Shown: positions 22,263-33,379 of the stretch, in pieces
Layout: each line of letters begins with the position of its first letter
Position numbering within the stretch: the stretch's first letter is position 1
From: Isoetes taiwanensis
Taxonomy: Eukaryota; Streptophyta; Lycopodiopsida; Isoetales; Isoetaceae
Direction of reading: 5' to 3'
Assembly: GCA_021234155.1 (NCBI GenBank)
Contig: JAJEKV010000020.1
Coordinates: 19,955,018 to 20,019,017, forward strand
Length of the DNA: 64,000 bases
The notes under the pieces: generated by a model
Told to the model about the DNA's origin: nothing
What the model saw: the letters and a program-made list of their open reading frames with translations, nothing else
Databases searched by the model: none
Made by a program: the position numbers and the translations under genes

Positions 22263-24314
22263 ATGGCTATGGAAGCTCGTGCCTTGGCTTCTAGAGCTCA
22301 AAAAGAGGGCTCTTCCAATATGTATTTCAAATCTAAGCAAGGCAGTCCTACCTCTGTCATACTAGAATCGTCAATATTAAGTCCCAGTTCCTCGTCTTCC
22401 GGCAGCATGGAGCACTCTGTTTCTGCAGCGAAGCTTAAAGGAACTTCTTCAAGTGCGGATTCAGCAGGGGTAGCAGGCTTACAAATCAGGTTTTCAAAAG
22501 CTTGTCAAACAGCTCATGTTCAACAAATCTATATCTGCAGAAGCTGACGCATTTTTATGTTCTTGGTGTAGAATCATCTAGAGGAGTTCCTAGACCACTG
22601 CCCAAGCCTGACGGAAGAAGATATTCTGAAGGTTCAGGCTTCCATACATTCAAGATTAGCAGCGAATTCAACGAGCACGAGCTTGCATCAGAAATGGATC
22701 TACAAGAAAACAATGAGCTAATCCTTCCAAGCCGTTCAAGAACGGCAGATAAGAGCGGCTCGAGTTCCAGATTTTTAACTTCTCCCTCATCCGCCATGGC
22801 CAGAACTTCTAATTCCGGCAATAATGGAGCATTAAAAGCATCAGCGGTAGCAGCGGGCCGATTCTCACCGAGGTATGTTCCAGGGCAGTTAATGAAACAG
22901 GCTCCACCTTCCAAATGGGACGATGCGGAAAAATGGCTGATGAATTCCTCCGACTCCCCAAGCCACCACCATAGCCAGCCGGGAAGAAAATCAATGGGAT
23001 CCATCCAACAGGCCAGCAGATCGATCGGAATGGTCGGCTGCAGTGACAGAATATGGAGCAATCTGGATCACATTGCAACGCCCCATAGAGAATTTACTGT
23101 TACATCTCCGTTATCTCCTGACAGAAGGAAAAGAAACCAAGGTCCAAGTCCAAGCCCAAGTCCGAGCCCAAGCCAAAGCCCCATACATGGGGATTCTTCA
23201 AAAGAGCACGGCATTCCGTCGGAGAAATGCAGCAGCAGTCCTCGAGCTTCGACAGATTGTCTCTTGGGATCCTCGTCGGAGCTATTCCCCACAGGTTTGG
23301 TTCTGTGTTTTTTGATTACCAATTCCCCTGTTTTTTCTGTCCAAAAGTGTAACGCATTTTGTCGGATTTGAATTTGTTGAGTATGAGCAGATAAATATGC
23401 TGACACGGTAGTGCGAAACAAGGATGAGTTTTTGGTGCATACTCCGAAGCATCAGTCGATGATGAAGGATGCGTGCACTGACGTTATACCGGCGGTGTTG
23501 CATCGAGATATGGGCACTCAGATGACACCGTTTTCAAGTTCCCGCCCGTCGCGGTGCGCCACGCCGGTCAAAAACACCTCCCCTGCTCGCCACAACACCC
23601 CGGCCAAACGCTCCGATTCGCCGCTCGACGTCATCGAGCTGCAGAGCTGTCACTTGGCCAAGCTTCAGCACCGCCAAATTCCCCTCCCCGCCGATGCCAC
23701 TTCCACCCCCCTCGACCGTACCTCTTCCAATTGCTGGAGTACCCGTGAGGAGGAAGACGAAGAATCCTCCAAAAGCTTGCGCCACCTCGACCTCTCTGAA
23801 CTCCGTAAATCCGTCGTCGAAGCCCGCGCTGCTGCCTGGGAAGAAGCCGAAGAAGCTAAATGCATCGCCAAGTATGTTTCTTTAACCTTTTCCCCTTAGT
23901 CAACAGATTAGAATACATTTCAATATTAAATCTCCCTTTTGCGCCTCTGTCAGATTCAAGCGGGAGGAAACCAAAATCCAAGCATGGGAAAACGAACACT
24001 CGGCAAAGGCCGAGGCTGACATGCGAAAACTTGAGGTTTGTTTACGTCGTTTTTGAGAGGTGCTTACGTCTCATCCCGTCTGGCGTTGCTTTGACTGCTA
24101 TATATTTATTGCGCAGATGAAGGTTGAGAAGATTAGGGCACATGGGCGTGACAAAATCATGAGCAAACTTGAAGCTGCCCAACGTCGGGCCCAAGAAATG
24201 CGAGCTTCTGCCATCGCCCAACAGCAGGAGCAACTCGCCAAAACCAAACAACGTGCCCTCCAAATGCGCCGCACTGGTCATCTCCCTTCCCATTGCTTCT
24301 CTTGTACCGCTTAA
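22263..24314 (+). CDS. Remorin family protein (C-terminal remorin domain), five exons
   Basis: Predicted exons: 22263-22489, 22582-23294, 23412-23871, 23954-24035, 24117-24314 (stop TAA), all GT-AG and phase-consistent, about 559 aa. The exon 2 acceptor is uncertain; a second AG lies 11 bp upstream (22571) but breaks phase. The first ~430 residues are a Ser/Pro-rich disordered region, including a PSPSPSPSPS run and PSRCATPVKN. The last ~110 are the Remorin_C coiled coil: EARAAAWEEAEEAKCIAK, then FKREETKIQAWENEHSAKAE, MRKLEMKVEKIRAHGRDKIM, and a C-terminal RRTGHLP...CFSC end. Exons 3/4 and 4/5 join exactly within conserved remorin positions. Remorins bind the inner face of the plasma membrane, form nanodomains and scaffold receptor signalling and plasmodesmata; the C-terminal Cys pair is the expected membrane anchor. 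The long N-terminus fits the large-remorin groups 5/6. No damage is seen; probably functional. Confidence 0.92.
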
Positions 24315-25250
24315 AATATGTAAATACTTATCATTTTTGGTGCTTACATCCATGTGGGATATTCGTCCCCTTCAAATAATTTACTCTTGTTCAAACGTGG
24401 CAATCAATCCTTGTGCATATTTATTTCTTCTCTACTGTTTAACTATTCTTCTTTAAGGCGCAGAATCTGTTAACGGGTTCAATGGTATGTTGCCTATTTA
24501 AGACCTTCATACTTTATTCATTTGTCCACTTCCCCATATTTATAACTAACAGGTCTGTGTGGAACAATATTCTACTTTCAATAAACATACAAAGAAGATC
24601 TACCCAAAAGGGACGGGCAACTTACCTATCTAGTAAGGTTGCTTTCACCTATGCTTCATAACCTTTTTTTTACAGTGTTGTACGATTTACTAGAATCCAA
24701 TGTCGAACAGAAAACAAACAAATGAGATCGAGTAACAAGTCAAACATCAAGATGTTTATAGGTGTACAATCTGCTTTCAGTACCAAATACATCAGACAGG
24801 ATAAAGTGCATCAAACAGAACTCAGCATGGTTCCCTCGGTCTACAGTCAATGAGATTTCATACATAGTAAGCAATGTATATAACATGGTGTGGCCTTCAT
24901 TACAGACTGTTTCCTAGACTGTTGCCGGTTGTCAATTACACACAGATCTACCCACACCTAAAGCGAATGCCTCAATAATAATATGTAGACAAACCCAACT
25001 ACCAAGTTGCCAATAATTCTAACACATTATATCATATCTTTAGACTATTTGTAATCGTAAATATTGAACGGAGGTTGAGTTTCATTAAGCTAGTTATGTA
25101 GTACTATCTATTTATTTTAAAATTAGAATTTATACCAAGTTTTCCCCTTTACCACAACCACCACTTGAGAGTATAGATAATACACTTGTTAGACAATCTA
25201 TTACAATTACAAGAAACTTATCGAGGCGGCCAAGGCCATCGCAAATGTTT
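24315..25250. other. 3' flank of the remorin gene, no further gene seen
   Basis: AT-rich sequence with no open frame of note. The first few hundred bases should contain the remorin 3' UTR; AATAAT/AATAAA-like words occur (AATAAACATA near 24580), but no polyadenylation site can be fixed. Confidence 0.5.
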
Positions 25251-25257
25251 CTCTTTA

Positions 25258-25496
25258 CCAACTCATCTATACATGCTAGAACATGCAGGATTTGAACCTG
25301 CATATTTTTGCCTTGTGTTCAGTGCCCCGCACAATAGACAACTCATCTATACGTGCAAGATTTGAACCTGCATTTTTTTGCCTTGTGTTCAGTGCCCCGC
25401 ATGATGGACAACTCATCTATACGTGCTAGAACATGCAGGATTTGAACCTGCATTTTTTTGCCTTGTGTTCAGTGCCCCGCACGATAGAAGGATGCT
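25258..25496 (-). repeat. Three tandem ~75-bp units with a tRNA T-arm-like motif
   Basis: Three copies beginning ACTCATCTATAC and ending TTCAGTGCCCCGCA (about 25258, 25340, 25406). On the minus strand each holds TGCAGGTTCAAATCCTGCA, a five-base stem and loop with the GGTTCAAATCC box B of RNA polymerase III promoters, like the T-arm of a tRNA. The middle copy lacks the CTAGAACATG segment. No complete cloverleaf can be drawn, so this is SINE-like material rather than a tRNA gene. Confidence 0.65.
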
Positions 25497-25560
25497 GACC
25501 ATAACGACTATAGGATGCCCAGTTTTCCTTCTTTTTTTTTTTTCAATCATGTCATGCAAT

Positions 25561-26113
25561 GATAACCAGTGGGTTTTGAACCTGGGCAGGGGAACACCTG
25601 TATCCAATGGTCTGACCACCAGGCCATGATCACCATGACATAGATCATTCATGCCACCCAATAATAGTAAGTGGGATTTGAGCTTGGACAAGGGGCACCC
25701 ATACATGATTCATGCCACCCAATAATAGTAAGTGGGATTTGAGCTTGGACAAGGGGCACCCATATCCAACAGCCTAACCACTAGACTACTACTGCGATAA
25801 GCCTTTTCATAGTTCAATCATGCCACCCAATTATAGCCAGTGGGGTTTGAGCTTGGGCGGGGAACACCCGTAACCAGTAGCGGGGAACACCCGTAACCAG
25901 TAGCCTAACCACTAGACTGCCGATGCAATAAGCATTTCTGTTATCTATGTAAGCAAAGGGAATCCCATAGTAACTATGTAGAACGTCGTCTATTGAATAG
26001 GCTAGATATGTATATGTGTGTACATGTACTTTTTTGTTTTCAGTGGGTTCTGAGCCTGGGTGGGGGTTTCCCATTACCAATGGCTTGACCACTAGGCCGC
26101 CAGCGCGATGGAT
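25561..26113 (-). mobile_element. Cluster of tRNA-derived SINE-like units
   Basis: At least four related units on the minus strand: 25561-25640, 25660-25803 (with a partial internal duplication), 25830-25935 (with CGGGGAACACCCGTAACCAG repeated twice), and 26036-26113. Each reads, on the minus strand, as GGC(C/A)GTCTAGTGGTTAGGC-type box A, a spacer with ATTGGTAACGGGTGTTCCCC, and GGTTCAAACCC-type box B with a CCACTGG end. Box A to box B spacing is about 30-35 bp, as in tRNA genes and tRNA-derived SINEs. Sequence divergence between units suggests repeated insertion or old tandem duplication. Confidence 0.7.
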
Positions 26114-26219
26114 ATCTTTTTCGTTTCCTTTTTTTTTTTTAAACCACCCGATCGAAAATCCTATTGCATGCATCATCATCACATCCCTACAAAATCGGTG
26201 GACATAGCACTAAAAGAAA

Positions 26220-28040
26220 AGGTGAGAATAATGACTCCAACTTGATAGGAAACTGAGATATAAAACAATTGTCTGAGGTTTAGAAAACTAAGGGTTTTAC
26301 TTCCACCTGTTTGGCTACTATCTTCTCATGATCCATAATATTATAAGCTGCTACACCTTGGATATATATCTCCATATAGATAGCTTCAAAATCTGGTGAC
26401 TGTCTTTTTATGTGCCTGATCTTCAGTAGATAATGAGCACTTAAAAAACACTCCATATCGAGTGGTTCCCATTTAGCAGAAAGACAGAATGGAAGGACAA
26501 ATTCATACCTATGTACTAAGCCAAAGAAGGATCAGAGACATCTTAAAAGCTTCGTCTAGTCCGCGTTGCAGCCATTGCTAGGAGAACTCTTGCTGAAAAC
26601 ACAAAGAATATGGCAAAGGCATATTGATAGTAAAAAAATGCTTGTGATGCACATGATCGCCTGGGGTTTATTTTCGTTATTGATTACTTTTCCCGTGCCA
26701 AATGTGGTGATGCCAGAACAACCATAGCATGTTCTTCCAGATACCTGTTGAAACTCCACCTGCTCAAGCCTTTCAATCTAGCAAAGCACTATTACGCAAA
26801 GGAATGCAATGAAATTATACCAAAGGAAATGCAATGAAAAGTGATTTTGAACCTGGAACTAAAGTAGGATACCACATTTACTAGCCTTAAATGGTAGAGT
26901 GAGATTAGATCACGTACCACAGTCAAAATCACAACAAAATATCTGGTGCCAATCTGCAAATCATATGGATTATATCAAACCCAAGAACGTCCAACATTTG
27001 ATGCATTCGATTCATTTGCATCAGTTGATGCTGGTAATTTCGCCATGTTTCTATGTACAATTTGGCCCACTTGATATATTAATATCCACTCCGTAACTCC
27101 AAAAATAGTTTAATGGAATCATCTGACAGAAAATGGTTTGGACAATTCTTAATACTCAATGCTTCATAATACCTTGATGCATTTGGCATAAATACAGCTA
27201 GTTCATGTGCTTCGAAATGGGTAAAACATAATTTTCCTTGTATCTACAGCAATCAATCAATCAATATAAGAATAGAATAGACACCAACAAAGATAGATAC
27301 GAAACAATAGCTAACAAGAAAGGCACCTGTTTGTCAAGTCGCCTCTTTGCATATAGAGTTTTAATCATTTCGGTCTTAGATTCCAACTCTTTTTGAAAGT
27401 GGATTAGAACAATCTACGAAACCCATAATTCCATCAATAGGTGAAGGAACAGGAACACAATTTCGCAATCTTTGCACGAGGTCACACAATTTCACAGTGG
27501 ATATTCCTCACAAGGTATTGTACGCACAAAAACTTGTCCTTGCCTTCTCCCATTCTTCATGCGACGATCATCTCTAGACTTGGATGGACACAAACCTTAA
27601 GCCACTCAAATTTTTTCTGCTCAAGATATAATGTGTCTGCAAACATCTCAATAGACCATCCTCAATCCCCAAGGTTAGTAAGGCATTCGAAGTTAGAAGG
27701 GGGAAAATAAGCAAAAAGCATCAACTACATTATGAGTTTTGAGTTTCTTATATGACAGCGACTCCTGAAGCAGAAGATCCTAAAACTTACTCCGTTTAAT
27801 ATCTAAATGGGGAAGCTGCCACATGTAAAAGCAGCTGGGAGATCAGTATTTAATAAGCTGGGTTGAATATTGCAGGATCTTGCACTTGCAGGTCTACCTC
27901 CAATTCGTCCAATCTGATTAGGGTTGGCTCCAAATTTCTAGGTCTTGTATCTCGAAGTTCTGAACTCTCCAGACCAAGCCTGTCTGCCCGCAGCTGGATA
28001 TCGCAGATTATATAATACATGAGGAAACATGGATTATTGA
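26220..28040. other. Region with no identifiable gene
   Basis: AT-rich, with only short frames on both strands (for example minus 26556-26759 and minus 27850-28044). Some could be lost 3' exons of the kinase relic to the right, but I see no NAF/FISL or PPI motif of CIPK proteins. Confidence 0.5.
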
Positions 28041-28049
28041 GCAAATAGA

Positions 28050-28743
28050 TTGGGTCATAAGATCTGCTTCATCAAATGGTAGATATCCCGCCATGAACAC
28101 GTAAAGGATAACTCCACATGACCAGATGTCAGCTTTTGCACCATCATAACCCTTGTGCTCAAGAACCTATATTAGAGACTAAGGTAGCAAATGTGTTAAA
28201 GAAAAAGCCTACAATTTGAGCAGAACTTCTGGGACACTATTGAGTTTGATTTAATTTCTAAGTAATAGCCATGTTATACTTTGGAAATTTCACCATGCAC
28301 CCAATATTATTAGTAAGCTATAATACAAACCATTGCTTTTAAACAGAAGAGTAATATTGACAATTGCATACCTTTAGAGCAACATAATTTGGTGTTCCAC
28401 AAGTAGTATGTAAGAGTTCATCTTCCTAGAACTGGAATCAGAATTGGGTTGCTAGCTTGAAAATGTTTAGAGAATAGCCAGCCTTACCTGCTGTGGGGCA
28501 TTCAGAAGTGCACTCAAACCAAAATAAAATATTTTCAGATTCCCACGTGTACCGAAGATAAGATTCTCAGGCTGCATTCAAGCATGTGGCATCAAGGCCT
28601 GTCCCATATTTGATCTTTATGATTGTTACCAATACCTTTAAATCTCGGTGACAAACACCCTTACTGTGGCAGTAATGCACTGCATCAATGAGCTGTTGAA
28701 GGTACTTTCTAGATTCTGTTTCACCCAGCCTTCCTTGATGGAC
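28050..28743 (-). pseudogene. CIPK/SnRK3-like protein kinase fragment with damaged catalytic motifs
   Basis: Four minus-strand exons with good GT-AG borders: 28743-28636 ([20 protein letters not shown] then [11 protein letters not shown]), 28571-28488 ([20 protein letters not shown]), 28425-28372 (LLHTTCGTPNYVALK), and 28166 to about 28050 ([20 protein letters not shown] then [11 protein letters not shown]). Intron positions and wording match CBL-interacting protein kinases, Ca2+ sensor-linked Ser/Thr kinases. The Mg-binding DFG reads YFG, and the APE motif that closes the activation segment reads ALK. The ATP-binding N-lobe is absent to the right and nothing of the regulatory NAF domain is seen to the left. 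It is best read as a truncated relic; a catalytically dead pseudokinase is possible only if missing exons exist elsewhere. Confidence 0.8.
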
Positions 28744-28799
28744 CTGACAAGAAGATCACTTTGTCGAAAGTCACAACAAAAATAATTATCCTTGTAAAC

Positions 28800-30540
28800 A
28801 TATCACACTACTTCACCCTCTGTCTGAATTTTAAACAATTGGCCTAATTATTTCAGGGTTAGCTGAGATAGAAGATGCAAAGGCGGAGATAGGAGATGCA
28901 CAGACACGAAAAGAGGGAATTGCAAGAGGAGAACGGTGCTTTCCTTCATAACTTCTACAAGAGATAATCTAATGGCCCACAACAAACATAACAAAATCAA
29001 TGCCTAAGTTTTTTGCTTTTAGTATTAGATATCCTTCTATATATAAGATTATTAGAAAAAAAACCCGGCTCCAAAAAGGGTCATTTCGAATTATCTATAT
29101 CTATTTGCCGGTCAAAAATGCAGAGTAAAATTGGTTTTTGGAATTATCTACGTTTTTGTACGGTTCTTTTCTGGCAAGACATGGACGCAGGTTTGAAGCC
29201 AAGAACCCAGGCTCAGGTCGCAGGCTTGCACAGGCTCAAAGTATCACATCTTTAGCAGCTTTGTTGTGTTTTCTGCCGCATTTACTAATATTTTTTGAGC
29301 CATTTTTTTTCCAAACAAGGCCAAATTTCGCCATTTAACTAAGTTTAGCCACTAATTTTTTTCATGATCCTCATCCCTTCAAGGATTTTCTCATTAAAGC
29401 AAATACTCTTAAAGCAAATACGCCACAAATGTCGCCCATAGCTATTGTAGCTATTCATTAAGATAAGTCTGTTGATTGGCCGCAGCTCCTGCTGCATCCC
29501 ATGTTAGAAGAACTTACCGCCTTCGTAAAGCACCAGCCTCTAGTCCTGACTCTGCGATATTTTCAGGCGCTCATCAACCAGTGCCTTTCGGTTCCAAGTA
29601 TAGTTTCCACATATCAAACAATATCTCTCTCGCATACCTCTAGTAAGGTCCTTTCTAAGATCACAGCTATCCGAGAAATGGAAGAGACGTCACAGCCACA
29701 AGAACATCAATATTGTTCAAGAAGAAGTTTGGGCTCCCCCTCTACACAAGATCTCTCCCATAATTTCCATCTCTTCCTCTCATCATTCGACCATGGCTAC
29801 ACCGTCTAATCATCAACAGATCTCCAGGGCTTCCACGCTTCATATCCATCACTCTCAGGCACCTTTGCTATCTTGACTGGCATTGTATGAGTATGAGCAA
29901 TACGTTCCTGGGTGTATTCTCCAGCTATGAAAATCTCAGGATAAGCTGATGAATGGTATGAAGGATCATTTAGATTCCATGGATGCCTTAAAGCATGACC
30001 TCCACGATCTTCAAGCTCTGGAAACTAAACTGGAGGACCAGCTCCAACCACAGACCACTAGAGAATCACTCAAAAGTGTCCAAGATGCAAAAATCCAACT
30101 GAAAAATCTTCAAGCTTCACGCCACCCTCAATTTGACACTCTGACAAAGCAATTCAAGGCCAAGGATCAAGCCTTTTAAGATGTCTTGATCCTTCATCAG
30201 AGTCCTCAAGAAGAATTTCAGACTCAATAGCATGCTACAATACAATGCCAACTTTGCATAGCTAAACTTGAAGGCCTTTTGACTACTGCACACATCCATG
30301 TCAAGTCCCTAGGAACTCAGCTGCATAACTCTGTGAAGCAGAAAATCATTGATGATACTGAAATCGTTGATCTCCAGCTTCGTCTCTTCTATGGGTGCCT
30401 CCTCCTCTCATGATGCTTACGCGCACAGGAACACCGTTGATGAGAAGATGAGAAGACCAATCAAATTCAGGACCTGAGATGCCAACTTCACCAAGCTGAA
30501 CAGTCTGCAGAAGATGCTCATATCAACATAGAAAGGTATA
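28800..30540 (+). other. Low-information region with one coiled-coil-like frame
   Basis: No recognised gene. The frame 29949-30179 is rich in K, E, Q, L and D with heptad-like spacing (DALKHDLHDLQALETKLEDQ), suggesting a coiled coil, but it has no neighbours in frame and no family could be named. It ends about 470 bp before the copia remnant and could be part of older retrotransposon or host sequence. Confidence 0.35.
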
Positions 30541-30639
30541 CTGTTTTGACATCTCATATTAGTCAGAATTATCCACTTCCCATGGGATACTTGAACTATG
30601 TAAAAGCACGATGTCACCTTTTCCTCGTTAGATGGCTCA

Positions 30640-31620
30640 TGATCTCTGGCCCAGTGGAAGGCTCCATCACTGTCAATGACTTTTTGCATTTTGTAAGTAG
30701 AGACGTCATTTTTGACGAGTCTCAATTCTATAAGGTTGCTACTGCACAGAACGATAAAGAAGAAAAGGGAACTGCAGGTAGTGTTTGTGGAGAAGAAAAG
30801 GATCAAGAAATAGCGTGAAATCATATGCATGATGCAATAATGGATTATGATACTGACGATGATAGTGTGCATGATTACATACAGGCTGAAGCAAGTGATG
30901 AGAATGAAAGGGTTGAAACTGGAACTGAACACATCAGCATGGATGTTGCAGCAGAGAAACAAGTAGCCCTGCATGAAAAATCAGCTAGGAAGAAAAGAAC
31001 ACAGGCTCAAATACTCCGAGACGAGCTAGAGGTAAATTCTAATGATTATGGAAGAAATCCAGAAGGTAGAAGTAAAAGAATTAATACAGATTATGTAGAG
31101 GCATTAATAATGCTTGATCCAGAAGCTCCGACATGCTATGATGAAGCCATAATTTCTGAAAATGCAACAAAATGGAAATTGGCAATGCAAGAGGAAATGG
31201 AGAGTTTTAAGAGAACAGAAACCTATGATGTTGTCAATACTCCAGAAAACAGAAACATAGTAGGATGCAAATGGATTTACAAGGTAAAACATTCATCCGA
31301 AGGTGATAATCCAAAATTTAAGGCTAGGCTTGTGGCACAAGGGTTTACTCAGAGAAAAGGGATTGATTATAAAGATACTTTCTCTCCAATTGTCAAAATG
31401 ACAAGCATCCGATTACTTCTTGCTTTAGCAAATGCTAGAAATTGGGAGGCACATCACATGGATGTCAGCACTGCATTTTTAAATGCAAAGCTGGAGGAAG
31501 ATATTTACATGCAACAAGCACCGGATTTGAACAAGGAGAAGGAAAGGTTTGGAAGCTCAAGAGAGCTGTATATGGGTTGAGACAAAGTCCGAGGCAATGG
31601 TTGAAAAATAGAGGAGGATG
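30640..31620 (+). mobile_element. Ty1/copia polyprotein remnant (reverse transcriptase N-terminal half)
   Basis: A single frame from about 30640 carries HFVSRDVIFDESQFY, the typical copia linker after integrase, then one in-frame TGA at 30816-30818, an acidic spacer, and the reverse transcriptase start: ATKWKLAMQEEMESF, NIVGCKWIYKVKH, FKARLVAQGFTQRKGIDYKD, FSPIVKMTSIRLLLALA, HMDVSTAFLNAKLEEDIYM. Near 31522 the frame shifts by one; the other frame continues GFEQGEGKVWKLKRAVYGLR then QSPRQWLK and ends. The catalytic YVDD block, RNase H and both LTRs are absent here. The element is dead but its RT half is well preserved, so it is fairly young. Confidence 0.9.
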
Positions 31621-31799
31621 AAGAGCGGAATACAAGAAGGGGAAGAGTGCAGTTATTTCCAACTGCAACCTCGATCCTCGAAAAAGTACCTTAATGAGTG
31701 TGTGGCGCGTAAAGGCCATGCCATGCGTGACATAGCTGTCCGGATGACTGACGTGGTTGCCACATCAGCAGTCGCTGAGGAACCGACACGTCGCCATAG

Positions 31800-32010
31800 G
31801 AATATCTTATGGTTTTAGGGTTATTGTTTATGGTTTATGGTTTACGGTTATTGTTTATGGTTTTTTGGTTATTGTTTATTGTTTATGGTTTTACGGTTGT
31901 TTATTGTTTATTGTTTATTGGTTATAATGTTATATGGTCATATGGTTATTGTTTATTGTTTATTGTTTTATAGTGTTGATGGTTATATGGTTATAATGTT
32001 CTATGTTGAA
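31800..32010. repeat. Degenerate heptamer repeat (TTTATGG/TTTACGG/TTATTG)
   Basis: A simple-sequence stretch dominated by TTTATGG and TTTATTG words, beginning with TTTTAGGGTTATTG. The seven-base period and composition recall the plant telomere unit TTTAGGG in mutated form, but only one exact unit is present. Confidence 0.6.
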
Positions 32011-32066
32011 TGTCTTCTTTCATTTAGGGAGCATCTGAAAGCAGAATCGAGTCAAGCAATCCAAAC

Positions 32067-33365
32067 GTGAAACATTGCCCCAGGATCCAATGGAGAAAGA
32101 TGGATTGCTTATTGTTACACCCCTGCAGCGGGACGGTCTTTGCAGAGGGCATCATAACTGCAGTGGATCCATCTGATCGTGTGAATGATCAAAGGCTGGG
32201 AGATGATCATCTGGGTGTTGGCATTAGGAAGCTTCTTATCCAGGTTGATACAATCATGTCCCAAGGGAGCTCCAGTGACTGCATGTTGCTCGAGTCTCAA
32301 ACTCAGTTAAGATGGCCAATTAGATATATTACACAGAAGAATGGTGACAACCTAGAAGGCCCATCTGAAATAGATACCTCGAGGCCCAACCCAGGAGATG
32401 TGGAAGGCTTGGTGGTGGATGAGCATCCTTTGATTACAAGGAAGAGGCGCTACATGTTTCATAAAAGGTAGCCAAGGATGCCCAAAAGGGCTAGAAAGTG
32501 AGAGATATTCTCAAAGGATGGAAAGTATGGCAGTAACCAAAGAAAACCTAGAAGCAATTAGGGGACAAGAGTGTTGCAATCTAGATTGCACGGTTCAGTA
32601 TAGTGTGGATGACCTTGTAGAAATAAGATCCCAATACATTGGACAGCTTCAGAAAGACAGGATTAATTTCATCTACTCCTTGTATAGAAATTCCTGCTAT
32701 GATGAAGAAACGGGAATGTTACATTATCAATTGAGGGGCCTGAAGGTATGTATGAGAGCATTAAGATGGATTCTTCGCCCGAGCAAGACATCATTTTACA
32801 GATACTGGGAGCATGTCAAAAAAGGGCACAAGTTGTTATAGCATGGCAATGCACTGACTTTGGAACTTAGAGCAAATACTTTGAGCGCCATTGCAGTCTT
32901 TGAGAGCTTTGTGAGATACATGTCTATGCCGCTAAGTCGAAGGTGAACGAGCACGGTGTACGAATGGTCTAAGGGTGTTGCCACATCATTACATCCAGAA
33001 AGAGTGCCTTAAAGAGATCAACTCCATTCTAGAAACTATTGGAGCTCGGCCTCTTTCTCAATCATCTTTCAGCAGGTTATGGAAAACTCACTTCTCAAAC
33101 ATGTGTGTCTTGCAACACATGCCATTCTCAAAGTGCAACACTTGCATTCAACTAAAGGATACACTTGCATCAACTGCAATAGAGAAAGAAAAAATGGCAA
33201 TCGGGGAGCAATTTGCAGATCACCAATCAGACCAAATATCATGTAGATAGCTGTATTGGCAGTGGAGAACATTTTCTCAGATGCAGCCTGACAGATTTTT
33301 TGTGTATAATTCATGATGAGATGGACCAACACAAGACTTTCTTGCCAAAGCTAGATCCTTTGCCC
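32067..33365 (+). pseudogene. Transposon-type DUF7869-containing protein, decayed
   Basis: Pieces of one protein family in order and in more than one frame: 32067-32471 (a variable N-terminal part that may belong to it), 32518-32841 with QECCNLDC, RSQYIGQLQKDRINFIYSL, MLHYQLRGLKVCMRALRWIL; about 32850-32945 with RANTLSAIAVFESFVRYMSM; 32975-33250 with FSRLWKTHFSNM and PFSKCNTCIQLKDTL; and about 33310-33355 with IHDEMDQHKTFLPKL. The series CC..C, YxLxGxxVC, FSKCxxCxxLK and D-MDQxKTxLPKL is typical of a widespread transposon-associated family with a DUF7869 domain; the label is from memory. Stops and frameshifts near 32842, 32945 and 33247 make it a pseudogene. No terminal inverted repeats were identified. 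Confidence 0.6.
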
Positions 33366-33379
33366 AAGCTTTGTCGCTA

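Noticed and set aside
22555..23871. Minus-strand ORFs across the remorin gene
   Set aside because: Shadows of the Ser/Pro/Ala-rich remorin coding sequence.
25258..25496. Possible tRNA genes
   Set aside because: Only the T-arm-like stem and box B are present; no acceptor stem or anticodon arm can be built, and the unit is tandemly repeated.
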